Positions 1-9,945 of a DNA stretch of 64,000 nucleotides are shown one piece after another. The stretch's first letter is position 1; every line of letters starts with the position of its first letter. The translations under genes were made by a program, and so were the position numbers. Location: positions 58,839-122,838 of the forward strand of contig CAIVWH010000021.1 in NCBI GenBank assembly GCA_903909605.1, written 5' to 3'. The stretch comes from an uncultured Micrococcales bacterium (GTDB lineage: Bacteria; Actinomycetota; Actinomycetes; Actinomycetales; Microbacteriaceae). A model generated the notes under the pieces. The model did not search any database and was not told the origin of the DNA. It was given only the letters and a program-made list of their open reading frames with translations.

Positions 1-418
1 CGCCTGACAGAAGACACTGGGCCAGGGCAGAGTGCTCGCTGTCCACCGGCACGATTTGGCCTTCGGCCGCTGCATCAGTGACCAGACGACCGCCGACGAT
101 CAGAGACTCTTTGTTAGCCAGCGCGAGGGTTTTGCCGGAGGCGAGGGTGGCCAGCGTGGGTGCCAGGCCAATCGACCCGGTGATGCCATTGATCACGACA
201 TCAGCCTCGACTTCGCCCACCAAATCGGTGGCGGCCTGCTCGCCCAACACGGCTCGGGATGAGGCAATGCCAAATTCTTTGGCCTGAGCCGTAAGCAATT
301 CGGAGTTCTTTCCGGCGGCCAGGGCAGCAAGCTCGAACTGGTCTGGGTGCTCGCGGATTACCTCGAGCGCCTGCGTGCCAATCGACCCAGTCGATCCCAA
401 GACAATTACGCGGCGCAT
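1..418 (-). CDS. dxr: 1-deoxy-D-xylulose 5-phosphate reductoisomerase, N-terminal part (gene runs off the window)
   Basis: Reverse-strand translation from the ATG at 418 gives [42 protein letters not shown]...[39 protein letters not shown], characteristic of Dxr; open to the window edge. Confidence 0.93.
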   Translation of the reverse strand, partial: MRRVIVLGSTGSIGTQALEVIREHPDQFELAALAAGKNSELLTAQAKEFGIASSRAVLGEQAATDLVGEVEADVVINGITGSIGLAPTLATLASGKTLALANKESLIVGGRLVTDAAAEGQIVPVDSEHSALAQCLLSG

Positions 419-468
419 CGCTCAATTCTGCCACCCGATTCGCAGAAACCTAGGCTTAGGATGGGACT

Positions 469-1800
469 ATGAGCGACGTTCTGACCGCGCAATCGCGCAA
501 AATCGTAACCGCAATCCCAGGCCCAATCTCGCAGCAGATGCACCAGCATCGAATGACCCAGGTGGGCTTTGGCGTTGGAGCAACACTTCCTGTCTACATC
601 GACCACGCACACGGCGCAATCCTTACCGACGTCGATGGCAACCAATTCATCGACATGGGTTCGGGCATCGGCGTAACCACCATCGGTCACACCAACGAAG
701 GCGTCGTTCGTGCAGTGACAGAGCAGGTTGCCAAACTAACCCACACGCTTTTCACCGTCACTCCTTATGCTCCGTATGTAGAGCTCTGCGAGATTTTGAA
801 CCGGGTTACCCCGGGCAGCTTTGCTAAGAAGAGCGCGCTGTTCAACTCGGGCGCCGAAGCGGTTGAAAACGCGGTCAAGATTGCCCGCAAGTTCACCGGC
901 CGGCCAGACATCGTGGTGTTCGACCACGCCTATCACGGCCGCACCAACCTGACCATGGCCATGAACTTCAAGATCGCCCCATACGGCAACGGATTTGGCC
1001 CATTCGCCTCGGGCGTTCACCACGTGCCAATGAGCTACCCATTCCGTGACGGCAACATCACCGGCCAAGAGGCGGCAACCCGCGCAATTCACTACATCGA
1101 AAAGCGCGTCGGAGCAGCCCAGTTGGCCGCAATCGTCATCGAACCAATTCAAGGCGAGGGCGGATTCATTGTTCCCGCGCCTGGTTTCCTCAAGGCACTG
1201 AGCGACTGGGCGCACGCAAATGGTGTGCTGGTAATTGCCGATGAGATTCAGGCTGGCGTGGCACGAACCGGCAAGATGTTCGCATCTATGCACGAAGAAG
1301 GCTTCGAACCAGACATGGTGACCATCGCTAAGGGTGTTGCTGGCGGCATGCCAATTTCGGCTGTGACCGGTCGCGCCGAAATTATGGACTCGCCTACCCC
1401 TGGGCAGATCGGTGGAACCTTCGGCGGCAACCCAGTGGCAGCAGCCGCAGGAGTAGCGGTAATGCGCCAGATCGAAGCCGGCGGCGTGCTCGAGCGCGCT
1501 CAGGCCATCGAGCCAATCCTCTACTCGCGACTTGAAGCCATGAAGGCCGCTCATCCGGTGATCGGCGAGGTTCGCGGTCGCGGAGCGATGATAGCCATCG
1601 AGTTCGTCGAGCCGGGCACCAAGAACCCGAATTCGGCTGCGGTAGATGCCGTTGTGAAGTTCTGCCACCAAAACGGTGTGCTGGTGCTAAACGCCGGAAC
1701 CTTCGGCAACGTGATTCGCTTCCTGCCACCGCTTGCCATCACGGATGCGCAGCTGAACGAAGCGATGGATGTGGTTGCCGCGGCAATCGCAAGCCTGTAA
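469..1800 (+). CDS. gabT: 4-aminobutyrate aminotransferase (class III PLP aminotransferase)
   Basis: 443 aa; GabT-like motifs NSGAEAVENAVKIAR, YHGRTNLTMAMN, EPIQGEGGFIVPAPGFL, IADEIQAGVARTGKMFA, GGTFGGNPVAAAA. Confidence 0.9.
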   Translation: MSDVLTAQSRKIVTAIPGPISQQMHQHRMTQVGFGVGATLPVYIDHAHGAILTDVDGNQFIDMGSGIGVTTIGHTNEGVVRAVTEQVAKLTHTLFTVTPYAPYVELCEILNRVTPGSFAKKSALFNSGAEAVENAVKIARKFTGRPDIVVFDHAYHGRTNLTMAMNFKIAPYGNGFGPFASGVHHVPMSYPFRDGNITGQEAATRAIHYIEKRVGAAQLAAIVIEPIQGEGGFIVPAPGFLKALSDWAHANGVLVIADEIQAGVARTGKMFASMHEEGFEPDMVTIAKGVAGGMPISAVTGRAEIMDSPTPGQIGGTFGGNPVAAAAGVAVMRQIEAGGVLERAQAIEPILYSRLEAMKAAHPVIGEVRGRGAMIAIEFVEPGTKNPNSAAVDAVVKFCHQNGVLVLNAGTFGNVIRFLPPLAITDAQLNEAMDVVAAAIASL

Positions 1801-1812
1801 AAGCTAAACGCG

Positions 1813-1842
1813 AAGAACCCCTCGAGCGATCGAGGGGTTCTT
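1813..1842. terminator. Bidirectional intrinsic-terminator-like hairpin between convergent gabT and potC-like genes
   Basis: aagaacccctcga-gcga-tcgaggggttctt: 13-bp perfect stem with a 4-nt loop in a convergent intergenic gap. Confidence 0.8.
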
Positions 1843-1858
1843 GGTTTAAGGCTTGAGA

Positions 1859-2644
1859 CTAGGCCGAGAGCTTACGTCGTTTGAACGCTCCGGTGATTTG
1901 TGTCACCAAAACGATCACGATCGCCAGCATGAACACGGCCGAGGCAATCACGTTGGCCTCGGCAGGAACACCGCGAGCTGCGGCCACGTAGATGAACTTC
2001 GGGAAGGTGTTGACCGGCCCAGAGTTGAAGTAGGTGATGATGAAGTCATCGAACGAAAGCGCAAACGAAAGCAGCGCCGCCGAGATGATTCCAGGTAGCA
2101 GCAGCGGGAAGGTGATCTTCCAGAACACCTGACGTGGATTGGCATAGAGGTCTCGTCCTGCCTCTTCGAGCACTGGGTCGAGGGTTTGCACTCGGGCCTT
2201 GACCGTTACCACCACGAATGAGAGGCAGAACATCACGTGCGCGATGATGATTGTGGTCATGCCGGCTGCAAAACCGATGTTGAAGAAGAAGGCCGCCAGA
2301 CCCGCACCGAGCACAACCTCTGGAGTTGCCATTGGCAAGAACAACAGCAGGTTTACACTCGCGCGCGCACGGAACGAGTAGCGCACCAATCCAATTGCAA
2401 GAGCGGTTCCAAGCACCGTGGCGATCAGGGTTGAAACCGCGCCGATCAGAATCGAGTTGCCAACCGCGTCACAGATGTTGCCAGTTGCGCAGACGTTTGC
2501 CCAGTGGCGAAGGGTGAAACCCTCCCAGGTGGTGTTTGCACGAGTGGAGTCGTTGAAAGAGAAGACGATGGTGTATCCGATTGGAATAAGCAGGAATACC
2601 AGCGCGAGAAGCGAGTAGATGGCCAGGCCGAGTGGGCGTCTCAC
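1859..2644 (-). CDS. potC: Spermidine/putrescine-type ABC transporter permease (PotC-like)
   Basis: 261 aa; EAGRDLYANPRQVFWKITFPLLLPGIISAALLSFALSFDDFIITYF, typical of PotC permeases. Confidence 0.85.
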   Translation of the reverse strand: MRRPLGLAIYSLLALVFLLIPIGYTIVFSFNDSTRANTTWEGFTLRHWANVCATGNICDAVGNSILIGAVSTLIATVLGTALAIGLVRYSFRARASVNLLLFLPMATPEVVLGAGLAAFFFNIGFAAGMTTIIIAHVMFCLSFVVVTVKARVQTLDPVLEEAGRDLYANPRQVFWKITFPLLLPGIISAALLSFALSFDDFIITYFNSGPVNTFPKFIYVAAARGVPAEANVIASAVFMLAIVIVLVTQITGAFKRRKLSA

Positions 2645-3555
2645 AGTAGGTCCTCCGTTCCAGCTTTCTTCACGTAAACCGAAACCAGGATGAGGATGAC
2701 CGCCATCAATAGCACGCTCAGGCTCGCTGCACTCGGGTAATCCTGGTTCTGCAAGAAGTCGGCCTCGACCATGTTTCCGATCATCGAGGTCTTTGATGAA
2801 CCGAGAAAGTCGCGACTTGCGTTTACGTAGTCGCCGGCAATTGGAATGAAGGTGAGCAGGGTTCCGGAAATCACGCCGGGCATCGAAATCGGCAGCGTGA
2901 TCTTGCGGAAGATCTTTGCCGGAGACGCATACAGGTCGGCGCCAGCCTCGAGCAGACGCAGATCGAAGCGCTCGAGTGTCGTGTAGAGCGGCAGCGTCAT
3001 GAACGGAATGAAGTTATAGGTGAGGCCAAACACCACCGCTGCTGGAGTGCCGATGAAGTACTGCGACGATGACAGCCAGCCCATCTGGTGCACCCACTGC
3101 ATGATTGGCGCTCCTTCGGAGAGAATCTGCTTCCAGGCAATGGTGCGAAGCAAGAACGAGATGAAGAATGGCGCGATCACCAGCGTGACCATCAGGCGCT
3201 GAATCAGCGGATACCTGCGCATGCGCACACCGATGAAGTAGGCCAATGGATAGCTGATCAGCAGAGCCAAGACGGTTGCCACGAACGCATACAGAAACGA
3301 ACGCAGGATCTGCGGCAGGTAGTTGGCAACCACATCCGCGTAATTCTGAATGTTGAAGGCATATACGTAGGCGCCGATTGCGCCGCTGGAATCTGGAGCC
3401 TCGAGCGAGGTCATGATCAGCGAGATCAACGGAGTCAGGAAGAACAGGCCGAGGTAGACCAAACCTGGAAGCAGCAGCGCAAGGACAAACTTGCCGCTCT
3501 TTCTTGAGGTGCCCTGGTTTGGCGCTGGCGCAGAACCAAATGCCGCGAACGCCAT
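2641..3555 (-). CDS. potB: Spermidine/putrescine-type ABC transporter permease (PotB-like)
   Basis: 304 aa; EAGADLYASPAKIFRKITLPISMPGVISGTLLTFIPIAGDYVN; 4-nt overlap with potC. Confidence 0.85.
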   Translation of the reverse strand: MAFAAFGSAPAPNQGTSRKSGKFVLALLLPGLVYLGLFFLTPLISLIMTSLEAPDSSGAIGAYVYAFNIQNYADVVANYLPQILRSFLYAFVATVLALLISYPLAYFIGVRMRRYPLIQRLMVTLVIAPFFISFLLRTIAWKQILSEGAPIMQWVHQMGWLSSSQYFIGTPAAVVFGLTYNFIPFMTLPLYTTLERFDLRLLEAGADLYASPAKIFRKITLPISMPGVISGTLLTFIPIAGDYVNASRDFLGSSKTSMIGNMVEADFLQNQDYPSAASLSVLLMAVILILVSVYVKKAGTEDLL

Positions 3556-4676
3556 TACTTGGCGCCGTTCGCAGGTAGGTCGGCTAGACCGAACGCGTGC
3601 TCAACCTTCCAAGAAACCCAAACCTTGGCACCGAGCTCGGTGACCGGCGACTTGCCGATGTTCTGCGCGAACACGGTCACCTCGCCGAGGTTTGGAATGT
3701 CAATCAGGTACTGGTTGCTCACGCCGGTAAAGCGAATGTCGATGATCTCGCCCGGGCCAACGATGTTCAGGTCGCTGGATGCGGCTGGTTGGCCATCCTC
3801 GTGGAAGGTTGCCTTCTCGGGGCGAACACCGATGGCGATGGTGCCCTCGTGCTTTTCGGCGCGCGCCCTAGGAACGGTCAACTTGTGCCCCGACACGTTG
3901 ATACTCACCGAGGCGGCGTTCTGTTCGACGACATCGCCGATAAACAGGTTGGACTGGCCGAGGAACTTAGCGACAAAAGCAGTCTTCGGGCGATCGTAAA
4001 GTTTCTCCGGCGCACCCATCTGCTCGATGCGGCCCTTGTTCATTACGGCTACAACGTCGGCCATGTCCATGGCTTCTTCTTGGTCGTGAGTCACGTGCAA
4101 GAAGGTCAGGCCGACTTCCATCTGAATTGCCTTGAGTTCGATCTGCATCTGGCGACGAAGTTTTAGGTCGAGTGCGCCGAGTGGCTCGTCGAGCAACAGC
4201 AAGGATGGGCGGTTCACAAGTGCGCGAGCCAACGCAACGCGCTGCTGCTGCCCACCCGAGAGTTGCTGCGGGCGACGTGCGGCAAGGTGCTCGAGCTCAA
4301 CTAAGTTGAGCGCCTCGGCGGCCAGTTTCAGCGGCTCAGCAACCTTGCGCTGACGAAGGCCGAACGCAACGTTCTCGAGAACGGTCATGTGAGGAAACAG
4401 AGCGTATGACTGGAACACGGTATTGATGTGGCGATCGTGCGACTTAGTCTCTGTGATGTCTTTGCCGCCGAGAAAGATTTGTCCGCGAGTTGGTTGATCA
4501 AGGCCAGCGATCATGCGAAGCGTGGTGGTCTTGCCGCAACCCGAAGGTCCGAGCAGAGCAAAGAACTGCCCTGCTGGAATCTTTAGGTCAAGTTCTTCAA
4601 CCGCAGTGAAGCCAGGAAATTCTTTTCTGATTCCGACCAGTTCGAGGTCGGCGCCGCGCGCGTCCTGCAGCGACAC
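3555..4676 (-). CDS. potA: Spermidine/putrescine-type ABC transporter ATP-binding protein (PotA-like)
   Basis: 373 aa; Walker A GPSGCGKTT, signature LSGGQQQRVALARAL, Walker B LLLLDEPLGALD, TOBE-like C-terminus. Confidence 0.9.
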   Translation of the reverse strand: MSLQDARGADLELVGIRKEFPGFTAVEELDLKIPAGQFFALLGPSGCGKTTTLRMIAGLDQPTRGQIFLGGKDITETKSHDRHINTVFQSYALFPHMTVLENVAFGLRQRKVAEPLKLAAEALNLVELEHLAARRPQQLSGGQQQRVALARALVNRPSLLLLDEPLGALDLKLRRQMQIELKAIQMEVGLTFLHVTHDQEEAMDMADVVAVMNKGRIEQMGAPEKLYDRPKTAFVAKFLGQSNLFIGDVVEQNAASVSINVSGHKLTVPRARAEKHEGTIAIGVRPEKATFHEDGQPAASSDLNIVGPGEIIDIRFTGVSNQYLIDIPNLGEVTVFAQNIGKSPVTELGAKVWVSWKVEHAFGLADLPANGAK

Positions 4677-5923
4677 TACGCGACACCGTTTGAAGCGTCA
4701 GACCAGAGCTTCGAGAAATTGTTGTCCTCTTGTGCGGTGAGCGAGCGGAACACGTGGTACTTGGTGGAGTAATCGGAGTCACTCGGGAACATCAGTGGAT
4801 TGTTACCGATACTTGGGTTCTTGGCCACTGCCACCTCTTTGGCTCCGTTGACCGGGGTGACATAGTTCACACCAGCAAGCGCCAGTTCTGCAGCCACTTC
4901 TGGCTGGAAGTAGTAGTCAATGAGTTTGAAAGCGTTGCCCGAGTGGGTCGCACCCATAGGGACCAAGAAGTTGTCGCAGGCGAAGGTCGAGCCCGATTCG
5001 AGCAGAACAATGCCCAGGTTCTCGTTCTTCATCTCGATGTTTGCGCCAATCAGGTCGCCGGCCCAGACGATTCCGGCAACGGCATCCCCGCTCTTGTAGT
5101 CGTCAATGTAGCTGTTGCCCTTGATTCCGCGAATCTGCCCGTTGGCTACGTACTTCTTGAACTCATCCAAGGTGTTTTCGAAATCGGCCTTAGTGAACGA
5201 AGTGATGTCGATGCCCTTGGCAAGCATCATGATGCCGATGGTGTCGCGCATTTCAGAAAGCACCTCGACCTTGCCCTTGAGCAATGGGTTGTCGAGGATG
5301 TCCTTGTAGAGATCGGTAGGCGCATCCTTGCCGGTTAGTTGCTTGTAGAGCTTCTTGTTGTAACCGACGGCTGCAACGATGCCCTTCCAAGTGATCGAAT
5401 ACTTGCGACCAGGGTCGAAGTCAGCGAACGTCGTCTTGAATGCTTGGTTGTAGTTTGCAACCACGTTTGGCATCGCCTCGTAATTCATTGGCTGCACGTA
5501 TTTGTTGGAAATAAGACGGCCGGCCATCCAGTCGGTGAGGCAGAAAGTGTCTGCGCCAGTGTCGGTGCCCGACTGCAACTGATTCTTGATAAGCGCGAAG
5601 TATGAATTGTTGTCATCAACTTTGATGTTGTAAGTGACCTGGATGCCACTTTGTGCCTCGAAACCTTTGATGGTCGGCGACTGCGGATTGTCGTTTCCAT
5701 CCATGTAGTAAGGCCAGTTGTCCCAAATGACAACCTTCTCTGTCGCTGATAGGTCCTTTGCCGGGGTCAGAGTTTTCTTTGCTCCACCCGGGGCGCAAGC
5801 CGCGAGCGCGAGGGCTGCTGCGGTAGCGCCGGCGCCGGCAAGAGCCGTGCGTCGGGTCACTGGCGACTTAGCGGCTGCCAGTAACTGTTGGAACATCGGG
5901 TCGCGGTGGATTGAGTCGTTCAC
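4676..5923 (-). CDS. potD: Spermidine/putrescine-type extracellular binding lipoprotein (PotD-like); ORF track start 5968, likely GTG start 5923
   Basis: Twin-arginine-like TRRTALAGAGATAAALALAAC lipobox; VVIWDNWPYYMDGN...; AGGAG just upstream of the GTG at 5923. Confidence 0.82.
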   Translation of the reverse strand: MNDSIHRDPMFQQLLAAAKSPVTRRTALAGAGATAAALALAACAPGGAKKTLTPAKDLSATEKVVIWDNWPYYMDGNDNPQSPTIKGFEAQSGIQVTYNIKVDDNNSYFALIKNQLQSGTDTGADTFCLTDWMAGRLISNKYVQPMNYEAMPNVVANYNQAFKTTFADFDPGRKYSITWKGIVAAVGYNKKLYKQLTGKDAPTDLYKDILDNPLLKGKVEVLSEMRDTIGIMMLAKGIDITSFTKADFENTLDEFKKYVANGQIRGIKGNSYIDDYKSGDAVAGIVWAGDLIGANIEMKNENLGIVLLESGSTFACDNFLVPMGATHSGNAFKLIDYYFQPEVAAELALAGVNYVTPVNGAKEVAVAKNPSIGNNPLMFPSDSDYSTKYHVFRSLTAQEDNNFSKLWSDASNGVA

Positions 5924-6109
5924 ACGGGCTCCTAAGTCATAAAACCAACAGAGGGTAAGTGCCGCCATGGCACCGCTAAAAATACTGCCACACTTAGCGG
6001 CCCCCGCCGGCCCAAAATGGCTTTTACGACCTGTAATTTCTTGTGAATCCCACCAGGCTCTCGACGACCACGGGCGGGGATAAGGTTAAGTACGGATTGG
6101 CAATGGCGC

Positions 6110-6121
6110 CTTTCCGGAAAG
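6110..6121. promoter_or_regulatory. 12-bp perfect palindrome CTTTCCGGAAAG immediately upstream of ald
   Basis: cTTTCCGGAAAg, 6 bp before the ATG at 6128, overlapping the purine-rich RBS region. Confidence 0.4.
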
Positions 6122-6127
6122 AGAATC

Positions 6128-7240
6128 ATGAAGGTCGCAATACCTGCAGAAGTAAAAAACAACGAATTCCGAGTTGCCATCACCCCGGCCGGAGTTCACG
6201 AACTGGTCGCACTCGGTCACCAGGTGTTCATTCAAAGCGGAGCCGGTCTAGGCTCTGCAATTTCAGACCGGGAATACGAGGCCGAAGGCGCCACGATTCT
6301 CGCAGACGCGGCCTCAGTCTGGGCCGCCGGCGACATGGTGCTCAAGGTCAAGGAGCCAATCGAGAGCGAGTTTGGTTTTCTGCGTGAGGGCCTGATTCTC
6401 TTCACCTACCTGCACCTTGCCGCAGACAGACCACTCACCGATCAACTCTTGGCCAAGAAGGTCACCTCTATCGCCTACGAAACAGTGCAGCTGCCTTCGC
6501 GCTCGCTGCCACTTCTTGCTCCGATGAGCGAGGTTGCCGGTCGCCTTGCGCCACTGGTCGGCGCTCAGACCCTGATGCGCCACAACGGGGGTAACGGCAT
6601 CCTGATGAGCGGCGTGCCCGGCACTCGCCCAGCGCGCGTTACGGTTATCGGCGCTGGCGTCGCCGGGGCAAACGCAGTGTCGATGGCCGTGGGCATGGGT
6701 GCCCAGGTAACCGTGCTCGACACCAACCTGTACCGCCTGCGTGAACTAGACGACTACTACGCCGGCCGCCTGCGCACCATCGTCAGCAACAAACTTGAGC
6801 TCACCCAGGCCGTGATCGAAGCCGACCTCGTAATCGGTGCGGTGCTGATTCCTGGCGCGAAGGCCCCAAAGCTGGTTACCAACGACATGGTCAAGCGAAT
6901 GAAGCCGGGCAGCGTGCTGGTGGACATCGCCATCGACCAGGGGGGCTGCTTCGAAGACTCTCACCCAACCACGCACGCTGAACCGACCTTCAAGGTTCAC
7001 GACAGCATTTTCTACTGCGTTGCCAACATGCCAGGCGCGGTGCCGCACACCAGCACATACGCTCTCACCAATGCGACCTTGCCCTATGTGCGCGCGATCG
7101 CAAACCAGGGTTGGCGCGCCGCTTGTGCCGCCGATGGCGCGCTGGCTCTCGGCTTGAACTCGCTCGACGGAGTCTTGCTGAACCAGGCAGTGGCAGACGC
7201 TCACGGGCTTTCCGCCGCGACTCCGGCTTCGGTTCTCTAA
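6128..7240 (+). CDS. ald: Alanine dehydrogenase
   Basis: 370 aa; [27 protein letters not shown]..., [54 protein letters not shown]. Confidence 0.95.
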   Translation: MKVAIPAEVKNNEFRVAITPAGVHELVALGHQVFIQSGAGLGSAISDREYEAEGATILADAASVWAAGDMVLKVKEPIESEFGFLREGLILFTYLHLAADRPLTDQLLAKKVTSIAYETVQLPSRSLPLLAPMSEVAGRLAPLVGAQTLMRHNGGNGILMSGVPGTRPARVTVIGAGVAGANAVSMAVGMGAQVTVLDTNLYRLRELDDYYAGRLRTIVSNKLELTQAVIEADLVIGAVLIPGAKAPKLVTNDMVKRMKPGSVLVDIAIDQGGCFEDSHPTTHAEPTFKVHDSIFYCVANMPGAVPHTSTYALTNATLPYVRAIANQGWRAACAADGALALGLNSLDGVLLNQAVADAHGLSAATPASVL

Positions 7241-8246
7241 TTCCCTTTGGGCCCAGCGCATTGGCAACGGGCCAAGCGAAGTAGAACTGCTCGATGGCAG
7301 CGTGATGTGAAACAACGCTGCCGATGGCAAAACCATCGAGCGCCGGCAGCCTCGCCTGACTCCTGCCACTTTGGCCAAGCATCGCTGCGTCAACCGGGTC
7401 TGCATCGCCAACCAGGATGCGCAGCCGCAAGTTGCTCAGCAATGCCCGAGGCACCCCAACCAGGTTTTGGTTGGTCAGCAGCAAGTGCATGCCGAACGCA
7501 CGCCCTCGCGCCGAAATTGCGGCGAGAGCATCCACAGACTTTGGCAGGCGAGACAGCAGATGAGCAAGTTCGTCAATCACCAGCAACCATGGCTCGAACT
7601 GCCCAGCCGAGGAAAGCTCACGCCGCTCCAGCTCCCGAAGGCAAGCCGCGAGTAAGTCAGCTGTCGCATCCGTGTCGTGATCGGTAGCAAATGCGCTGGC
7701 GTGAGCCTTGAAGCCGGCCAAGCCAGTGCCGCCTTTGAAATCGACCAGCAACATCTCGATGCGCGAGAAGCGAATCAGCGTAGAGAGCAACTGCCCAAGC
7801 AGAACGGTTTTGCCAGCTCCGGTTGGGCCAATCAAAATCATGTGCGGCCCATCCCGTTTTAGATTGCGAAGAACCAGTTCTTCGTTGAAACCCAAAACAA
7901 AGTCGAGCGAGTTTTCGCCGACATCGAAATCACCGTTTAGATAATCTCTGCGAGCCAGCCCGTTGTCATCGAGTTCTGCTCGAACCTTTTCATAAACAAA
8001 ACGATTTTCTGCGGGCGTCCAGAGCAGTGAACTTCGGGGCAGCCTGCGATCATCGAGCCAGACTCGCTCGCCATCAACGCGAAACTGAGTTTGCTCGGCT
8101 GGCGCGATGCGCCGACTTAGTCGCCAACGAGCCAGCACGGCAACGAAGGTTGAGGCGAAGCTGGCAACCAACATCCAAGGGTTATTGCCCTGAATCGCGA
8201 ACACCAGCGCATAGACCAGGGTTGGAAGGAGGAACAGCAACTGCAT
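7065..8246 (-). CDS. Orphan FtsK/SpoIIIE-domain ATPase with short N-terminal membrane region
   Basis: Walker A LIGPTGAGKTVLLGQLL, LLVDFKGGTGLAGF, Walker B-like WLLVIDELAHLL, ISARGRAFGMHLLLTNQN; two hydrophobic N-terminal segments. Probable start ATG 8246 (track start 8291 is TTG). 3' end overlaps ald antisense. Confidence 0.7.
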   Translation of the reverse strand: MQLLFLLPTLVYALVFAIQGNNPWMLVASFASTFVAVLARWRLSRRIAPAEQTQFRVDGERVWLDDRRLPRSSLLWTPAENRFVYEKVRAELDDNGLARRDYLNGDFDVGENSLDFVLGFNEELVLRNLKRDGPHMILIGPTGAGKTVLLGQLLSTLIRFSRIEMLLVDFKGGTGLAGFKAHASAFATDHDTDATADLLAACLRELERRELSSAGQFEPWLLVIDELAHLLSRLPKSVDALAAISARGRAFGMHLLLTNQNLVGVPRALLSNLRLRILVGDADPVDAAMLGQSGRSQARLPALDGFAIGSVVSHHAAIEQFYFAWPVANALGPKGIREPKPESRRKARERLPLPGSARLRRASSSREPARHRRHKRRANPGLRSRAHRARSHW

Positions 8247-8252
8247 GCAAAA

Positions 8253-8281
8253 AGCCTGCCGAGAAAAAACCTCGACAGGCT
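8253..8281 (-). terminator. Rho-independent terminator (second of a tandem pair) downstream of the aldehyde dehydrogenase
   Basis: Minus strand AGCCTGTCGAG-GTTTTTT-CTCGGCAGGCT-TTTT: 11-bp stem including one T-G wobble (C-A mismatch on the plus strand, supporting minus orientation), then a T-tract. Confidence 0.8.
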
Positions 8282-8294
8282 CCCTGCACAAAAA

Positions 8295-8316
8295 CTGTGG
8301 GTAACCAAACCCACAG
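8295..8316 (-). terminator. Rho-independent terminator (first of a tandem pair) downstream of the aldehyde dehydrogenase
   Basis: Minus strand CTGTGGGT-TTGGTT-ACCCACAG-TTTTT: 8-bp perfect stem then a T-tract. Confidence 0.8.
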
Positions 8317-8327
8317 CTCGGCTGTGA

Positions 8328-9764
8328 TTAGCCGATGTAGCTCATTACGTGCTTGATGCGGGTGTAGTCCTCGAAGCCGTAGTTCGAGAGGTCCTTGCCG
8401 TAGCCAGAGTGCTTGAAACCACCATGAGGCATTTCGGCGACCAGTGGGATGTGGGTGTTGATCCAGACGCAGCCGAAGTTCAAGCCCTTGGCAAAACGCA
8501 TCGCGCGGCCGTGGTTCTGAGTCCACACGGATGAGGACAGGCCGTAGTCCACGTCGTTCGCCCATCGCATCGCCTCATCTTCGCTCTTAAACTTCTGCAC
8601 GGTAACAACTGGGCCGAAAATCTCGGACTGCACGTGTTCATCGGTCTGCAACATTCCGGTTAGCACCGTCGGTTCGAAGAAGAATCCGCCGTTGTCATTG
8701 ATGGAGTGGCCGCCGGCGGCGATGTTTGCGTGGTCAGGAAGTCGGTCGATGAAGCCTTGAACTCGAGCCAGCTGACCGGCGTTGTTGACCGGGCCAAACA
8801 AAATGTCGTCACGCGATGGCTGACCGGTCTTAGCGTTTTCCTTCACGTTGGCAGCGAGCTTCGCTACAAATTCATCGTGCACTGCTTCGTGAACCAGGAT
8901 GCGGGTTGCCGCAGTGCAGTCCTGACCGGCGTTGAAGTATCCCGCGACCGTGATCTGTTCAACCGCCGCGTCGATGTCTGCGTCGTCGAACACGATAACC
9001 GGCGCCTTGCCGCCGAGCTCGAGGTGCACGCGCTTTAGGTCAACCGCTGCAGACTTGGCAACCTCCATGCCGGCACGAACCGAACCGGTGATTGAAACCA
9101 TCTGCGGAATCTTGTGCTCAACCATTGCGCGCCCGGTGTCGCGATTGCCCGTGACGACATTGAACACACCCTTTGGCAGAAACTCTTCTGTGATCTGAGC
9201 AAGCAGCAACGTCGAAACTGGGGTGGTGTCGCTTGGCTTGAGCACAACGGTGTTGCCCGCTGCAATTGCTGGCGCAAACTTCCACACGGCCATATTCAAC
9301 GGATAGTTCCAAGGAGTCACCTGACCCACGACACCGATTGGCTCGCGCCTGATAGAAGAGGTGTGATCCTTCATGTACTCGCCGGTGGCCAGGCCGGTGA
9401 GGTTTCGAGCAGCTCCCGCAAAGAAGCGAATCTGGTCTACAGAAAGCATGATCTCGTATTCGACCAGAGTGCTTCGCGGTTTACCGGTGTTCTCGGACTC
9501 GAGGTCGGCAAAGTGCTCGGCCTTGGCTTCCATGGCATCTGCGATTCGGAACAGCGCCAACTGACGCTCGGCCGGAGTGGTCTGACCCCAGGTCTCAAAG
9601 GCCTTTGCTGCTGCCTGGTAGGCGGCAGCAACATCTTCTGCGGCTGATAGCGGGGCCTCGAGATAGGCCTGACCGTTTGCCGGGTTGATTACCTCGGATG
9701 TGCGACCAGACTTTGCGTCTACCCACTCGCCGTTGATGTAGTTCTTGAGTTGCTTCTGCGACAT
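8328..9764 (-). CDS. Gamma-aminobutyraldehyde / betaine-aldehyde type dehydrogenase
   Basis: [31 protein letters not shown]..., [60 protein letters not shown]; start ATG 9764 preceded by AAAGGAG. Confidence 0.88.
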   Translation of the reverse strand: MSQKQLKNYINGEWVDAKSGRTSEVINPANGQAYLEAPLSAAEDVAAAYQAAAKAFETWGQTTPAERQLALFRIADAMEAKAEHFADLESENTGKPRSTLVEYEIMLSVDQIRFFAGAARNLTGLATGEYMKDHTSSIRREPIGVVGQVTPWNYPLNMAVWKFAPAIAAGNTVVLKPSDTTPVSTLLLAQITEEFLPKGVFNVVTGNRDTGRAMVEHKIPQMVSITGSVRAGMEVAKSAAVDLKRVHLELGGKAPVIVFDDADIDAAVEQITVAGYFNAGQDCTAATRILVHEAVHDEFVAKLAANVKENAKTGQPSRDDILFGPVNNAGQLARVQGFIDRLPDHANIAAGGHSINDNGGFFFEPTVLTGMLQTDEHVQSEIFGPVVTVQKFKSEDEAMRWANDVDYGLSSSVWTQNHGRAMRFAKGLNFGCVWINTHIPLVAEMPHGGFKHSGYGKDLSNYGFEDYTRIKHVMSYIG

Positions 9765-9945
9765 GGTCGCGCTCTCCTTTGAGTTAGCTGCCGGCGGTTT
9801 TGCGCCTAAACAAACCCTATTACCGCATCCTAGAATTGTCGAAAACGCACCCATTCACCCCCGAAGGTGACCTTTTCGTTATCAAAAAGCCAATTTTCCT
9901 GCGGAATCAGGCCAATATTGCCAATTACAGTGCCAGAATCGAAAC

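Noticed and set aside
736-1671. 311-aa antisense ORF opposite gabT
   Set aside because: Shadow ORF of a well-conserved gene; low-complexity His/Cys/Arg-rich product; arises from codon bias in a GC-rich genome.
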